Assembly (NCBI GenBank): GCA_035578155.1
Contig: JAPWDM010000004.1
Location: forward strand, 58,574,160 to 58,638,159
Length of the DNA: 64,000 bases
Direction: 5' to 3'
Source of the DNA: Brachynemurus nebulosus
Lineage: Eukaryota; Arthropoda; Insecta; Neuroptera; Myrmeleontidae
This document shows positions 23,451-35,701 of this stretch, in pieces; the stretch's first letter is position 1, and each line of letters begins with the position of its first letter. The notes under the pieces were generated by a model. It had not been told where the DNA came from. It ran no database searches and saw only the letters and a program-made list of their open reading frames with translations. The translations under genes and the position numbers were made by a program.

Positions 23451-23989
23451 AATTCATTTAAATCCAAAATGTTTTATTCCACCCATGAAGAGTCATTCGC
23501 TGATGCAGATATTTATCTTAGCGAATTTCCAGATTGGAACTGCAGCTATTTTTATCTTTTTATGTCTGATTTCACCCATATGCATGACTGAATGTGATTT
23601 ATATTGCAAATAACGCACTGTCCAGATTCGTCCCACACATAGGGGCGAATCTGGACACTATATAACCAAAAAAAAAAAAAAAAAAAAATGTTGTAGTACC
23701 CATTTTGATATTTTTATTACTGCCCTATATGCTCGTGATATTAAAGCATTTAAATTATTTTTTTAGAATTTTTTAGATAAACTCTAAACAATTCATTGCC
23801 AAAAAACTGAAAAAATCGTCCAGATTCGCTCCAACTGACGGTAGTGGATCCAACTATCGAATCTTGCAAGAATCACCGTTTTAATTCTTCAAGAAGAACA
23901 GAAATTTTTTTAGTATTTGAACATGTCGCAAGTCACATTCAGTTATATTTAAAAATCTACTAAATTTCAATATTTAGTTAAATTCTTAA

Positions 23990-25266
23990 TAGGGTAGACC
24001 GGGGCAGGTTTGGTACAGGGGTAACTTTTTACACAATCCTTATAGCTCACAAACCGCTGATCGGAGTGCAGCACTTGTCAGGCCAAACAAGTTACTGAGA
24101 CTGCCATTTGCAAGTACGTCAGTTTGCAACCAGTACTATCAGTCACAAACAACGTAGAGCAGAGTTTGTGATTTTTATTGAAATAAGTAAATTTTTACAC
24201 TACTATGTTAGTGTGAATAGTAATTATACTATTAGATATTTACAATTCATAATGGATTATCTTGTTAGGCCGTTCTTTTACGGCTATTTTAAGATAGTTT
24301 GTTAAATGCCAATCTCATTAAAAAAATTTCTAGGTTATAGTTTGTTGAAAATATGCCGAAGGGGCCAGTTTACACAAGGCACATGGGGTATGTTTACACA
24401 TTCTTTAAATCGTGTTTTATTTGTTGATTTATCAACGCTTTCTTCCGAATGTACCATTTAAGAAAGCGGTTTCAATAAAAAGAACTGGTAAAAGCAGGAA
24501 GAAATGATAAAAAAAGATATTTTCAAGAATAAGAAAAAAACGGAACTAAAAAATTGTTTTGCTCTGAAAAGATAAAAACACAAAAAAGTAAAAACTACAA
24601 AACCAAAAGATGACGGCTCATGTGAATTGGATAACGAAAATGACGATGAGAACTGTGCCTGTATATACTGATTGAAACGATTCAGAAATTCTAATTCGGA
24701 TGCATACTGGATACAATGCATATGGTGTAAGATATAAACACAATATGATACCTGTAGGTTTATTGAAACAGATTCAATTTTTCTTGAATGCGTGAACTGT
24801 GAAAGCAATTTTGAATGTGCGATTTTAACCGATGTGTAGACCCTGCCCATTATTTCATACTAATTTGCATATTAATTGTCAATTTTTCGATATTTTATGC
24901 TTTTTAGTATTTTAAGTCTTATATTTTATTATTATTTTTTTTTCGTTAAAAAAATCGATTCACATATTTATTTGTATTTTTTACAGTTATTACCCTTAAT
25001 TTTTTTTCATTTTAGAAATGTGTGTACTTACCCCAGGTACTGTGTAGACATGCTCCCTAAAGGGGGCATGCTTACACAGGTGACATCACTCAAAAATAAG
25101 CTGAGTATCTAAAAAAGTATAATAGTAGGAAGCTCTTCGTAGGCATCAAAATGAAGCTTAACAATTAAGTTATAATTGAGTATAAAAAATATGTAAATAG
25201 TTGTAATACAAAAAATTTGAATAACCAAAAACTAAAAACTGTGTCAACATGCTCCGGTCTACCCTA
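23990..25266 (+). mobile_element. Second pogo-like DNA transposon remnant with TA target duplication
   Basis: The left end TA+GGGTAGACCGGGGCAGGTTT (23990) and right end GCTCCGGTCTACCC+TA (25266) form a ~16-bp TIR. The motif GGGGYATGYTTACAC recurs internally (24387, 25063). It starts ~150 bases after the first pogo-like element but has unrelated TIRs. It carries the decayed C-terminal end of a transposase (next entry). Confidence 0.75.
24455..24830 (+). pseudogene. Decayed transposase C-terminus with PHD-like zinc-finger remnant
   Basis: The + strand first reads a Lys-rich linker with several stops. From 24609 it reads DDGSCELDNENDDENCACIY, a stop, then WIQCIWC, TCRFIE and FLECVNC (to ~24790). 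The spacing C-x-C ... W-I-Q-C-x2-C ... C ... C-x2-C is that of the PHD/RING-like zinc finger often found at the C-terminus of insect pogo-type transposases. Several stops make it a pseudogene. The minus-strand frame 24458-24850 is a shadow of this. Confidence 0.6.
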
Positions 25267-25880
25267 CAAATACTTAAAATATTCTTATTAGGTTAGCTTC
25301 GTTATGTCTTGATATATTCATTTAAAAAATGATCTAACCATATCCCTTTCTATTATGATAATATTTATGTTCAAATCCCTTAAAAACCGCTTTTGTTCAA
25401 CAAAAATGATTACTTTTTCTAAATCCATCATGTTTTTTCGTACGAAATCGCATAAAAAAACAAAATATTTTGCTCCTATCAAAAAGTTGTATAAATTCAT
25501 ATCAAAAAGAATCGTAAGCAGTGTAATCAGGCATGTCTATATATATATACATTTGTTTAATTCGTATTAACTCGGATAAACTCGTAGGAATTCGTATGAA
25601 TGAATTTTCGGATGAGTTCGTAGCCATCAGTGTAACCGCTCCCTAATATTTCAGTAAAATCGTTAAAGCCGTCTCTGAAAAAAATGACATATATAGGCAA
25701 AGACAGGGTATTTAGTAATACAGAATTAAGAAAAATTTAAGTGCGTTTTTGGGGAAGAAATGATATTCATACGCAAAGGTATCGCATTTAGTAGTGTAGA
25801 ATTAATAGTCCAGTAAAGTCTGAAATGCCAATTTTTCAACCTCGGTCAAACTTGGCTGAAATATTCCTAGGCATACTAGA
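25267..25880. other. AT-rich intergenic stretch, nothing recognised
   Basis: Overlapping short frames on both strands (25318-25570) have no family signal. Confidence 0.5.
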
Positions 25881-26904
25881 TTTGACTGGGGATAGTTTTA
25901 AGGGGGTTGCGACCCCAGCGTCAGGGTGAAAAAGGGGTGAAATTGCTCCAAAAGCCATTTTTTCACATTTTTCGCGTAAAATATTATAGATATAGAGAAA
26001 TGTTTCAAATAGAAGTTGCAGAGAATGTTAAGATCTACAACTTTTGTACGAAACATTTTTTTGCATCTATTGCAGTTTTCGCGAAAAACCAATTTAAAGT
26101 TTAAAATCTTTGAAATTAGAATTTGTTTTTTCATAAAATTAATTACCATTTTAAGAATAAAAAGTCCTTAACCATTTTTGGCGATTTTGTGAATTATAAA
26201 AGTTGGGAAAAGTTGGGGCGCTGAACGTCCGGCACTGAGCGCAAGAGAGACAACGTATAGGACGCACTCTTCGCACCCATTGCCGCATTTGATACGGTTA
26301 AAAGAGAAGAGCGGTGGATGTTGTTAGTGCGTGGAACAGAAAAGTTTACTAAGAACAATTCTCCCTATGAAAAAAAGTGCTCTGATCCAGGACAAGGGTA
26401 GAAACAACCCCTAGAAAGTTTATTTTCCAATTATCTCGCGAAGTGTGCGAGATATGGAAAATTTTTTCAAATAAAAATTATAGATCTTTCGATTCTACAA
26501 AAAAAGTATACCACCCTCTTACCCCTATCTCTAATAGTTTGCGGAGAAATCATCCCCGAAAAGGAAAAAAAGAAAAACAATTTTTTTAGCCTAATTCCAA
26601 TATTTTCAAACATTTAGAGAAAAAAAGTATTCTTGGCATTTTTCTCTAAAATTGAAAATAGAGAAATTAGGAAAAATAAAAGGCCCCCATGGCACGGGAC
26701 TGGTGCTTTTCATTTAAAATTATCAATGGTTAACTAATGTCCGTTATCGGTCAATTTTGACTAGCAACGGTGTCTGATTTGTTTTTATAGGGCATGAAAT
26801 GAGACACAAGAGAAGAGAATGCTAGTAAGTATCACATCGTTAAAAAAATCAATTTGTATATTTTGAAAATAGGTAGCGCCTACTGGATTTATATAATTAT
26901 AATT
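25881..26904. other. Repeat-like intergenic sequence, unidentified
   Basis: Phrases such as GGGGGTTGCGACCCCAGCGT (25906) and a weak inverted arrangement between TTTTTCGCGTAAAA (25971) and TTTTCGCGAAAAA (26077) suggest a decayed transposon. A moderately GC-rich patch spans 26210-26340. No boundaries or coding found. Confidence 0.35.
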
Positions 26905-27125
26905 ATGATTTTAAACCAATAACTGAATACAAAATTTTTAATACTCCTTAAAAATACTCCTTCTCGATTTAACATTACGAATTAGAAAAAGATAATATAA
27001 TAATATAATCCAACCTAATTGAACAAAAACAATTGAAATATTAATGATAATAATATAAAGAGGCGACTTACGTCGTTACCTATTTGTAACCACACTCCAG
27101 AAGAAGACGTAATTATAATGAATTG
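26905..27125. repeat. Dispersed repeat, copy 2 of 2005-2225
   Basis: GATTTTAAACCAATAACTGA, AAAATTTTTAATACTCCTTA, TCCTTCTCG and CGACTTACGTCGTTACC follow in the same order as at 2020-2205. Confidence 0.65.
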
Positions 27126-27668
27126 TCTGTCAAATGTTACTCTTAATAAAATTTTCAAATTTGTTTAATTTGGTACAGTAAGGCCCAACGTAATGGTAAA
27201 CTAGTAATTAGATTTTACCGTGCAAATGGTTTAAATAATTATAAATTATAGCTATTTAATGACAAACAAATCCACCAAACTTTTCAATCTTATACCTAAA
27301 CTTTTTCTATCAATAACAACTCACTCATATTTTATTTCAAAAATGCCTATTTTTTTAGCTTATCGTACTTTTTAACTTGACCTAGTAGTGTACTTTTAAA
27401 TAGTTTTAGAAATCAGTATACTTATTGCAATTCAAATGTTTGATGAATTTCTGCAAGGAAAATTCAGCTACTACACCATATCTCACCAGGTCAACATAAA
27501 AAACGCTTTTATATTCTCCAGCCGCCATATTGAAATCACTGTGTGTGAGGACAATTTTGCCACGCATATTTGAAAAATAGAGTCCATAACCTTTAATTTG
27601 AGATATTGCAGATCTATTTTAAGCAACACCAATTTTTGACAGCAGGGTGTCCCGTTCAGAAAGAATGT

Positions 27669-27670
<2 letters not shown>
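27126..27670. other. Intergenic stretch with one hairpin motif
   Basis: GAATTTCTGCAAGGAAAATTCAGCTA-type palindrome at 27445-27470 is a relative of the ends of 1786-2369. No gene was seen. Confidence 0.45.

Positions 27671-27736
<66 letters not shown>
27671..27736. repeat. (AT)n microsatellite
   Basis: About 33 AT units, followed by an 11-base G run at ~27759-27769. Confidence 0.95.
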
Positions 27737-27740
<4 letters not shown>

Positions 27741-27832
27741 TTGGGACGCAAAAACCGGGGGGGGGGGGGCAAGGGCTCCCGACTCCCGACAAAATTACGT
27801 AAATTTTCCTTCCATTTATTTTATTCATATTA

Positions 27833-28288
<456 letters not shown>

Positions 28289-28297
28289 CTCTATTGT

Positions 28298-28403
<106 letters not shown>

Positions 28404-28816
28404 CGCACATTGAGAATAAAACTGTTACAACTGCAAAATCACTAATTTTAAGATATTAAAGAAATAAGATTTTGAAGAAATTTAAAACCTAATAACTTTT
28501 TTCCAAATCATCTTAGAACTTCGAAACTTTGTTAGGTTCATTCTAACAGTTAGTTTTAAATGTTGTGATAAAAATTTTGTCGAGAAAATTCATAGTTTAA
28601 ATTTTCATTGCAGTTGCAACCACAAATTTTTTAGTTAATTTACAAAAAGTTGCATTCTGTTTAGGATTATAATGTTATATCTGCAAATAATGCATTTTTT
28701 CTTAATTATTTCACAAAATATTCTTTTTGTTGGTGACGCAAAGTTGTATCTGAAACTAATACTTTTCAGAAATTTTGAAAATTTCGCTTTATATAATTTT
28801 ACAATGGTAATTGTTT

Positions 28817-29035
28817 AAGGTAACACATTCCTTAACTGTATTACAGATAGAGATGGGCAACGGAAAAATTCCCAGTGGGAATTTTCCCGGGAATATTCCC
28901 ATTTGGGTAATTATTGAGTATTTTCCCGGGAAAATTCCCAAGGTAACACATTCCATAATTGTATTAGAGATAGAGATGGGCAACGGCAAAATTCCCAATG
29001 GGAATTTTCCCGGGAATATTCCCATTTACAATTAC
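28817..29035. repeat. 123-bp direct duplication containing hAT-like ends
   Basis: AAGGTAACACATTCC starts copies at 28817 and 28940. Each contains TAGAGATGGGCAACGG and the GGGAATTTTCCCGGGAATATT palindrome family. TAGAGATGGGCAA is a common hAT-type terminus, so this is probably a small hAT MITE and its partial copy. Frames on both strands here are spurious. Confidence 0.7.
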
Positions 29036-29327
29036 TTTACTATTACTTACAATTAGCTCTACTTTATGATTACTTACAATTAACTGTACTCTTTTACAAA
29101 TGCGTTTTTAATTAGAGACCGCGACACCAATCCTTCAATTTACGTGAATATCCGTTCGACAGGGATTCAATCTATGCAGATAAAAAATCGCGTAAATTAA
29201 ATCCGTCATTATGAAAAAAATACTGGAAATAAAAGCTACCAAAAATTGTAGAGAATTTTATAATACAAATGATAACGAAAATGTAGAAATTACCACGTTA
29301 AAATTTTAAAAATATCGTTTTTTTCGA

Positions 29328-30115
29328 TATCGATAATTTTCGATAACGAAAAATAAGTTTTGACAGTCCCAATATATTAGGAATATCCACAACTTGCTTC
29401 GCTTAAGCCTTCAAAAATTTCGTTATTTTTGAGCTACGACGTACCGTTCACGAGATATTTACGACCAAAGGTTTACGTTTTCGAAAAGTATTGAAAACTA
29501 ATTTTTTTGAAAATATTTTATTGGTGACAAAACCAATTTGACTAATCAATCTGAATCAATTAATTATAATCAGTTTATGATGAGTAACTCGGTATCGATA
29601 ATTTTCGATAACGAAAAGTAAGTTTTGATAGTTCCAATATGTTTGGAATACCCACAACTTGCTTCGCTTAAGCCTTCAAAAATTTCAATATTTTTGAGCT
29701 ACGATTCACCATTTACGATATATTTACGATCAAAAGTTTACGTTTTCGAAAAGTACTGAAAACTAATCTTTTGAAAATATTTTATTGGTGACAAAATCAG
29801 TTTGACTAATGAGTCTGAATCAATCAATTATAATCAGTTTATTATGAGTAACTAGGTATCGATAATTTTCGGTAACGAAAAGTAAGTTTTGATAGTCCCA
29901 GTATGTTCGGAATACCCACAATTAGCTTCGCTTAAGCCTTCAAAAATTTCGTTATTTTTGAGCTACGATACACCGTTTACGAGATATTTACGATCAAAAG
30001 TTTACGTTTTCGAAAAGTATGAAAACTAATTTTTTCGGAAATATTGCCGACCAAAGAAATGGGACTAATAGAGCATAAATTAAACCATTATACAATCAAT
30101 TTATAATAATTTGTT
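29328..30115. repeat. 264-bp tandem repeat, three units
   Basis: TATCGATAATTTTCGATAAC starts at 29328 and 29593, and a variant starts at 29857, so the period is 264-265. Shared inner words are CCACAACTTGCTTCGCTTAA, TTTACGTTTTCGAAAAGTA and CAATTATAATCAGTTTAT-like text. The third unit diverges after ~30040. It is non-coding. Confidence 0.88.
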
Positions 30116-31158
30116 AGACATTTAGTAGTAAAAGTAATTAAACACATTTAATTGAAAATATTGTTATTTATTCTTCTTTTCTTCTATTATAAGATTATAA
30201 CTATTAGGAGTATGTAGCTATTAGGGATATGCTGCTACAATTTTATTTTGTTTTTTGATTTTAATTTGCTTATATGGGGTCTCACATTTTCTTTTACATC
30301 AATATTTTGCCGATTGAAGTTTTCCCCACGTTTGTCTGTTTTTATTATACAAATATTTCGATCAAGCTTTTAGTTTCAACGGTCTGACCCTCTATTAATT
30401 AAACCTTTTTGTATATTTGTCAGTAAATCGCCAGTAAATTATTTATCGCCAGTAAATCGCGATTTCGCTTTCGTTTCTTTCCTTCCGGAACAGGTGTTGT
30501 TGAATTTCCATTAGTATTATTTGGGAAAGTTTTGTCCAAATTAAAATATATATCCGAATTAACAGTAATAGTTAAAGCAGAAGACAAAAACTTAAAATTA
30601 TTTAAATTGTTTAAATTATATGGTTTAAATTGTTTAAATTATACGATTAAATTCAGAAAGAGCTGTTAAATTAATTTTTTCATTATCAGCGTCCATATTT
30701 TGAAATTAAAATAAATTATAATTATATTTTAATAACAATAATGATACGAAAGGATTCGTCTAAACTCAATAAACATTAATATCACTAAAATTGTGAACAT
30801 CATTATTCACTTACATTGTAAAATGATAACAGAAGAAGGAATACCAAAATGCGTGTATATATTATAGTTCTGTATGTACCTACAATCCACTCTAACTAAT
30901 ATGTAGCCACTTAATAAAAGAAATCACATACATATACCTTTTTTAATCTAAATAAAAAGTTAATTTTTTGTTTTCTCTTTGTTACAATTGCACATGCAAC
31001 AAAAATTTCTTAAACCCTTTATTCTTAGGTTGTTAAAATTTAAAAAAAGTTTATGGACTATAACTGTTTTATTTTCTAGAATTTTAGGATGAAAATTTCA
31101 CCAAACGATAGCTTAAATGTAGCTGAATCTAATGAAATAAAAATCTCAAAAACGAAAA
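30116..31158. other. Interior of the TIR element, nothing recognised
   Basis: AT-rich, with local TTTAAATTGTTTAAATTATA repetition near 30600-30640. No coding was seen. Confidence 0.45.
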
Positions 31159-31191
31159 ATTTGCAGTTATAACAGTTTTATTCTCAATGTG

Positions 31192-31193
<2 letters not shown>

Positions 31194-31281
<88 letters not shown>

Positions 31282-31405
31282 TTTGGCGAATCGGCATCAT
31301 TTTCGGCAACCTCCAAATAAAATTCTATCATAGTCCCAAGCTCAAGTCTTACCATGACAGTGACAGTAGTAGCTGAATTTTCGTTTCAGTCGGAAATTCA
31401 CTCAA
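31194..31405. repeat. (AT)n tract plus hairpin-ended tail
   Basis: AT dinucleotides (31194-31277) are followed by TTTTGGCGAATCGGCATCAT, CATAGTCCCAAGCTCAAG and TAGCTGAATTTTCG..CGGAAATTCA (31370-31405). The layout equals 13454-13647, so it is a copy of the same hairpin-ended family, with the TIR element sitting in its AT core. Confidence 0.65.
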
Positions 31406-32639
31406 ACAATTGAAGATAGGAAGTAATGAAATAAAAATTTGAAATATATTTAGAAATACACTACCAGCTCAAGTGAGAAAGTACAATAAGCTAAAAAAAA
31501 TAAATATTTTTAAAATCAGTCAAAGGGTCTCGCCGGGTAAGCATTATGTGCTTTCGGCCCAGCGGCTTTTTCGGCTATTCGTTTTCACGAATGTTGCTTA
31601 TGGTGACTAATGTTCGAAAATATAGGTATTAGACCTCTACCCCATATATTGTCAGAGATATCGGGGTAACAACCCTTAAATTTAAAATTGCTTTTTCTCA
31701 AAACTAATGAAGATAATTAATAAAAGATGAAATTAATAAAAAATGTTGACATAAAATAGCTTTATATTATATGATTTTTTTACATTCGTATGACGTTATT
31801 TACTAGATTAAAATAATAATTGAATTTGTTAGGATGCATGTTTTAGATCAACCCCTTGAGTGACACCTACCAAAAAAATATATGTTATTTGGCTCTAACA
31901 TAGTTATCGTGTGTAGAAATTTCAGCAAGGTCAGATTGGTGGAAGGCGTATTAAAAAAATATAAATTTAGGTTAAGTAACAATAAGACACCCCCTCGAAA
32001 AAAATCAGGGTTGTGATTTGGGTGAGTGACTATGGTAATTCTTTGCATTTTCAACTCTGAGTGCGAATCTGGGAACAAAAAAAATCTTATACCCCTAAAA
32101 TTTTTGTATAGAGCCACAAATATCCCTTAAGTAGGTGTAAAGTTATGAATATCAATATCATTATTACAGAAAGGAATATAAATAGGCATTTTACAATCCT
32201 CCTGCCCTTATATTATTACCAAGGGCTCCACCAAGGTGATTTTAATGGATAGTATCATTATTCTAGAATTTGGATTGACCCATGTCTTTAAACTTTAAAT
32301 AATTTATTTAGCTATCTTCTAGCAAAAATACTCATTCTAAAAATTCATCATTAAAAAGCATTACTAAAGTTAAAGTCACTATATTGATTGGTGAGCCGGA
32401 TTAAAAACAACACGTGGGTCAGGTCTGGCCCAGCGACCGTAGTTTTCTGACGTCTGGTTTAGAAGATTAATGGAAAAATTAATTTATTTTGTTATTAGAC
32501 CTTGTACTAGCGAAAGCTGAAAGCGATTCAAAAAAATAATTTCATAAATAAAATTGACCTTAATTTTTAAGGTATACAAAGTTTAATTACCATATTTGAT
32601 AAAAATAATATTGTTAGTAACCCTCCTTCTAAAGTATCT
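31406..32639. other. AT-rich intergenic stretch, nothing recognised
   Basis: A GC-richer patch near 31520-31600 (GGTCTCGCCGGGTAAGC) stands out slightly. No gene or defined repeat was seen. Confidence 0.45.
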
Positions 32640-32780
32640 AAATTTATAAAAAAAAAAAAACTTCTTAAAAAATTTTCAAAAAAAATTTTTTAAATTTTTC
32701 GAAAAAATTTTTCAAAAATTTTTTTGAAAAATTTTCGAAAAAAAAAATTTTTTAAGAAATTTTCTTTTTTTATAAATTTA
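32640..32780. repeat. A/T homopolymer-run inverted repeat
   Basis: Alternating A-runs and T-runs (AAAAAATTTTC, GAAAAATTTTCG and similar) form an imperfect palindrome: ACTTCTTAAAAAATTTT near 32660 is the inverse of AAAATTTTTTAAGAAAT near 32745. Confidence 0.65.
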
Positions 32781-32807
32781 AATACTGCTATTGATAAAAA
32801 TGTGAAA

Positions 32808-33265
<458 letters not shown>

Positions 33266-33498
33266 GCTGACTGGAGGTCTATCAAAGAGACTCATTCAAC
33301 GGTTTGTGTACTTGTTTTCACTTTTCTTCTTCATAGACCGTACCTTGACATCGCGCCTTATACGAGGTTTGCAAATTTTTGATCGACTTGTAATCCAAAT
33401 AAAGACATTAATCACAAAAAATTTTGAGATTAAATGTAAGAAAGGTTTCGGAGATATAATAAAACATAGCTTGGGTAATGAAATATAAGTGATATATA

Positions 33499-33547
<49 letters not shown>

Positions 33548-33597
33548 ATGGACACAACTTATGGACACCCTATATAATATTTTATCTAATATGTATC
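33266..33597. other. Intergenic stretch with an (AT)n tract at 33492-33543
   Basis: No gene was seen. The AT tract has about 25 units. The candidate errantivirus LTR starts soon after. Confidence 0.5.
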
Positions 33598-33965
33598 AGT
33601 TACCTAACATTCTTTACATACCATTCACACATATATCATATTTCAATCATATGCTTATGTAATCACTTTATAATATCAATTACAATTTATATCAGCTTTT
33701 AACTTTTTACTTCTAAGAATTGTTATTAGAAGCCTCATTTCTTAAGTCAGCTAAATGCACTTTTCTAGAATATTACGAATACAAGCGTTTAAGTCAATTT
33801 CAACGAGTTTAGTTTCGCTATTATTGAATTCAATTTCAAAGTTCGCTAGACGTGAGGTTTCTACTATTGAAATTTGTAACAATTAAATATTTTATAATAA
33901 ATATTGTAATAAAACGAAAAATAAAATTTATTTTTTAATCAACCTCGTGAACGAGTGAACATAAC
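33598..33965 (+). repeat. Candidate 5' LTR of the errantivirus-like element
   Basis: The right end is fixed by the primer-binding site that starts at 33966. The left end is placed at AGTTACCTAACATTC because errantivirus LTRs commonly begin AGTTA-like. AATAAA occurs near 33895. There is no 3' LTR in the window for comparison, so the start is a guess. Confidence 0.45.
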
Positions 33966-33983
33966 TGGCGCAGTCGGTAGGAT
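33966..33983 (+). promoter_or_regulatory. Primer-binding site, tRNA-Ser type
   Basis: TGGCGCAGTCGGTAGGAT lies directly after the LTR end ..GAACATAAC. TGGCGCAGTCGGTAG is the primer-site core known from 17.6/297/gypsy-group errantiviruses primed by tRNA-Ser. Confidence 0.85.
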
Positions 33984-34294
33984 CTGTAACGCGTTTTCGT
34001 GTAAAGTGGTTAAACTTGGGGACAAGTGGTTCGAGGGCATATCGAAACATTTGTCGGAGTTAAACGGTTTATTTGGCTTTCGAGGGTTTCTCTTCACGGA
34101 ACACGGACACCAGCAGATCTTCGCGAACCTACAGCTGTTGGACTTGGACCATACAAGGAACTAGCCAACTACAATGCAGAACTATGGTGAGGGCACATCA
34201 TCCAGTGGAGCTGCTACAACCATCCGTACTATGGTCGCATTCTGGCTGTTCACGTAAGTCGATTTTGTTTCAATTGTTATTCATTAGAAATTTA

Positions 34295-35701
34295 ATGTCG
34301 AATACCAAACCCAAATTATCCTTACTACGGGCAATTCCTTATAAGCGAAACTCTTCTCCCAACACCTTTGACGCCGCAGCAAACGGGAACGGTGTTGAAA
34401 CCCAAAATTACCCCAACACTAGTAACGCCGCAGAATACGAGGATAGTGTTGAATTAAGTAATTCTTTAAATAATTTTTACGAAAATTTTGAAAATCTCAA
34501 TCCAATTAGTTTAAACGAAAATACAATTAATCTAAATAATACAAATAATATTTCAAATAATTTAACAATGGCAACGCCTAGTGAAGTCTTTAATGCATTA
34601 AGAATCCCAGATGCTATTAAAGATTTACCAACCTTCGATGGTAATACACGCTTATTGTATGATTTTATAAATAACGTAGAAGAAATTTTAAGTCTCATTC
34701 CTAATGTTAACGGAACTAGTTACGGCAAACTTCTCCTTAGAACTATTAGAAATAAAATCACGGGACAGGCTAATGAAATACTCAATATGTATGGGACACC
34801 TATCGATTGGGTCCAAATCAAAAATAATTTAATTACTCATTATTCGGACAAGAGAAATGAAACCAGTTTAATTAAAGATTTACATAACCTTAGACAAGGT
34901 AATCAAACTGTTGAGACATTTTACAGTAGTATAATAGAAATTTTGTCTACAATATCAAACCATGTTAAAATACATGAAAACAATGGAGATGTTCGAGCTT
35001 CCAAACTAAGCTTATACAGTGAAATGTGTTTGTATGTTTTCCTATCGGGATTACGGGAACCTTTAGGATCCACCATTCGCGCAATGAAACCAAGCACATT
35101 ATCAGAAGCCTTCAGCTTTTGCATAAAAGAACAGAATATCTACTATACCAAATCACAAACCCCAAACATAGTTAATAAACCAAAACCAATAGTTCAACAT
35201 ATTAAATCTAGTAACAATCGGTTAGTTCCAAATCAATCACAACATCGTACATTTATTCCACAACAAACGAACTATAGACCACAAATGATACAAAGACAAT
35301 TTACGTATAAACCAACAACAAATCCACCACAACAACTAACTTCCAGATTCCCTCCGCAACAATTAACGCGATATAAACCGGAACCTACGGAAATAGGAAG
35401 TAATAGATTAAGTATTAGGGCACAACCACGAACACAACAATATAATTCAAATACCAATCGTGTATTCGCTCCAATGTCTAAACCAACTTTTGTTAGTGAA
35501 GAATTACATAATAATGAACAACAAGATTTCCAAAATTTAGACAACTTTGAAACTGCAAACACTGACATTGTTGAAAATATCGACGTATATGACGGACAAG
35601 ACAACGAAAACAATACAAATCCTATGTCCGTTATCAGTTCCGAATACGAACTAGACGATTCAAATTTTCAGTCAACCTGGGACCACAATTTGGTTACCTA
35701 G
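34295..35701 (+). CDS. Errantivirus-like Gag
   Basis: The likely start is ATG 34295 (MSNTKPKLS); the frame is open further upstream to 34073, but that part overlaps the leader and looks non-coding. The product is 468 residues. It has an Asn-rich N-terminus, then the capsid-like core typical of errantivirus Gag (IPDAIKDLPTFDGNTRLLYD to FLSGLREPLG), and a Gln/Pro/Asn-rich basic tail with no CCHC knuckle. Lack of a zinc knuckle is usual in this group. The frame ends TAG 35699-35701; pol lies in the -1 frame and overlaps it, so a -1 frameshift would be needed to make Gag-Pol. No internal stop. Confidence 0.85.
   Translation: MSNTKPKLSLLRAIPYKRNSSPNTFDAAANGNGVETQNYPNTSNAAEYEDSVELSNSLNNFYENFENLNPISLNENTINLNNTNNISNNLTMATPSEVFNALRIPDAIKDLPTFDGNTRLLYDFINNVEEILSLIPNVNGTSYGKLLLRTIRNKITGQANEILNMYGTPIDWVQIKNNLITHYSDKRNETSLIKDLHNLRQGNQTVETFYSSIIEILSTISNHVKIHENNGDVRASKLSLYSEMCLYVFLSGLREPLGSTIRAMKPSTLSEAFSFCIKEQNIYYTKSQTPNIVNKPKPIVQHIKSSNNRLVPNQSQHRTFIPQQTNYRPQMIQRQFTYKPTTNPPQQLTSRFPPQQLTRYKPEPTEIGSNRLSIRAQPRTQQYNSNTNRVFAPMSKPTFVSEELHNNEQQDFQNLDNFETANTDIVENIDVYDGQDNENNTNPMSVISSEYELDDSNFQSTWDHNLVT

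Larger units (their letters stand above)
22604..23843 (+). mobile_element. pogo-like non-autonomous DNA transposon with TA target duplication
   Basis: The ends are TA+CCATCAGTTGGGACGAATCT at 22604 and the inverse ending ...CAACTGACGG+TA at 23843. This gives a ~24-bp TIR with a few mismatches and a TA duplication. A second inverse pair of GGGCGAATCT-type words lies inside (22634 and ~23623-23652). The element retains a transposase start codon and a decayed helix-turn-helix (next entry). It has received a 246-bp MITE at 23088-23333. Confidence 0.75.
28404..31193. mobile_element. 2.8-kb TIR element apparently inserted in an (AT)n tract
   Basis: The left end CGCACATTGAGAATAAAACT (28404) continues GTTACAACTGCAAA. 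The right end TTTGCAGTTATAACAGTTTT (31160) continues ATTCTCAATGTGCG. They form a ~34-bp TIR with one mismatch. Both flanks are (AT)n, so a TA target in a pre-existing AT tract is likely. The interior has no transposase frame and holds an hAT-like duplication (28817-29035) and a 264-bp satellite (29328-30115). Confidence 0.75.

Noticed and set aside
24458..24850. 130-residue minus-strand frame rich in Phe and Ser
   Set aside because: The opposite strand carries the zinc-finger remnant of a pogo-type transposase, which explains the lack of stops on this strand.
28789..29056. Antiparallel frames with repeated GNFPGNIPI-type residues
   Set aside because: They are translation of the hAT-like direct duplication with its GGGAATTTTCCC palindromes; no start context or family.
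34073..34294. Upstream extension of the errantivirus-like Gag
   Set aside because: The extension starts at a TTG, overlaps the leader after the primer site and lacks Gag-like composition; ATG 34295 is the better start.
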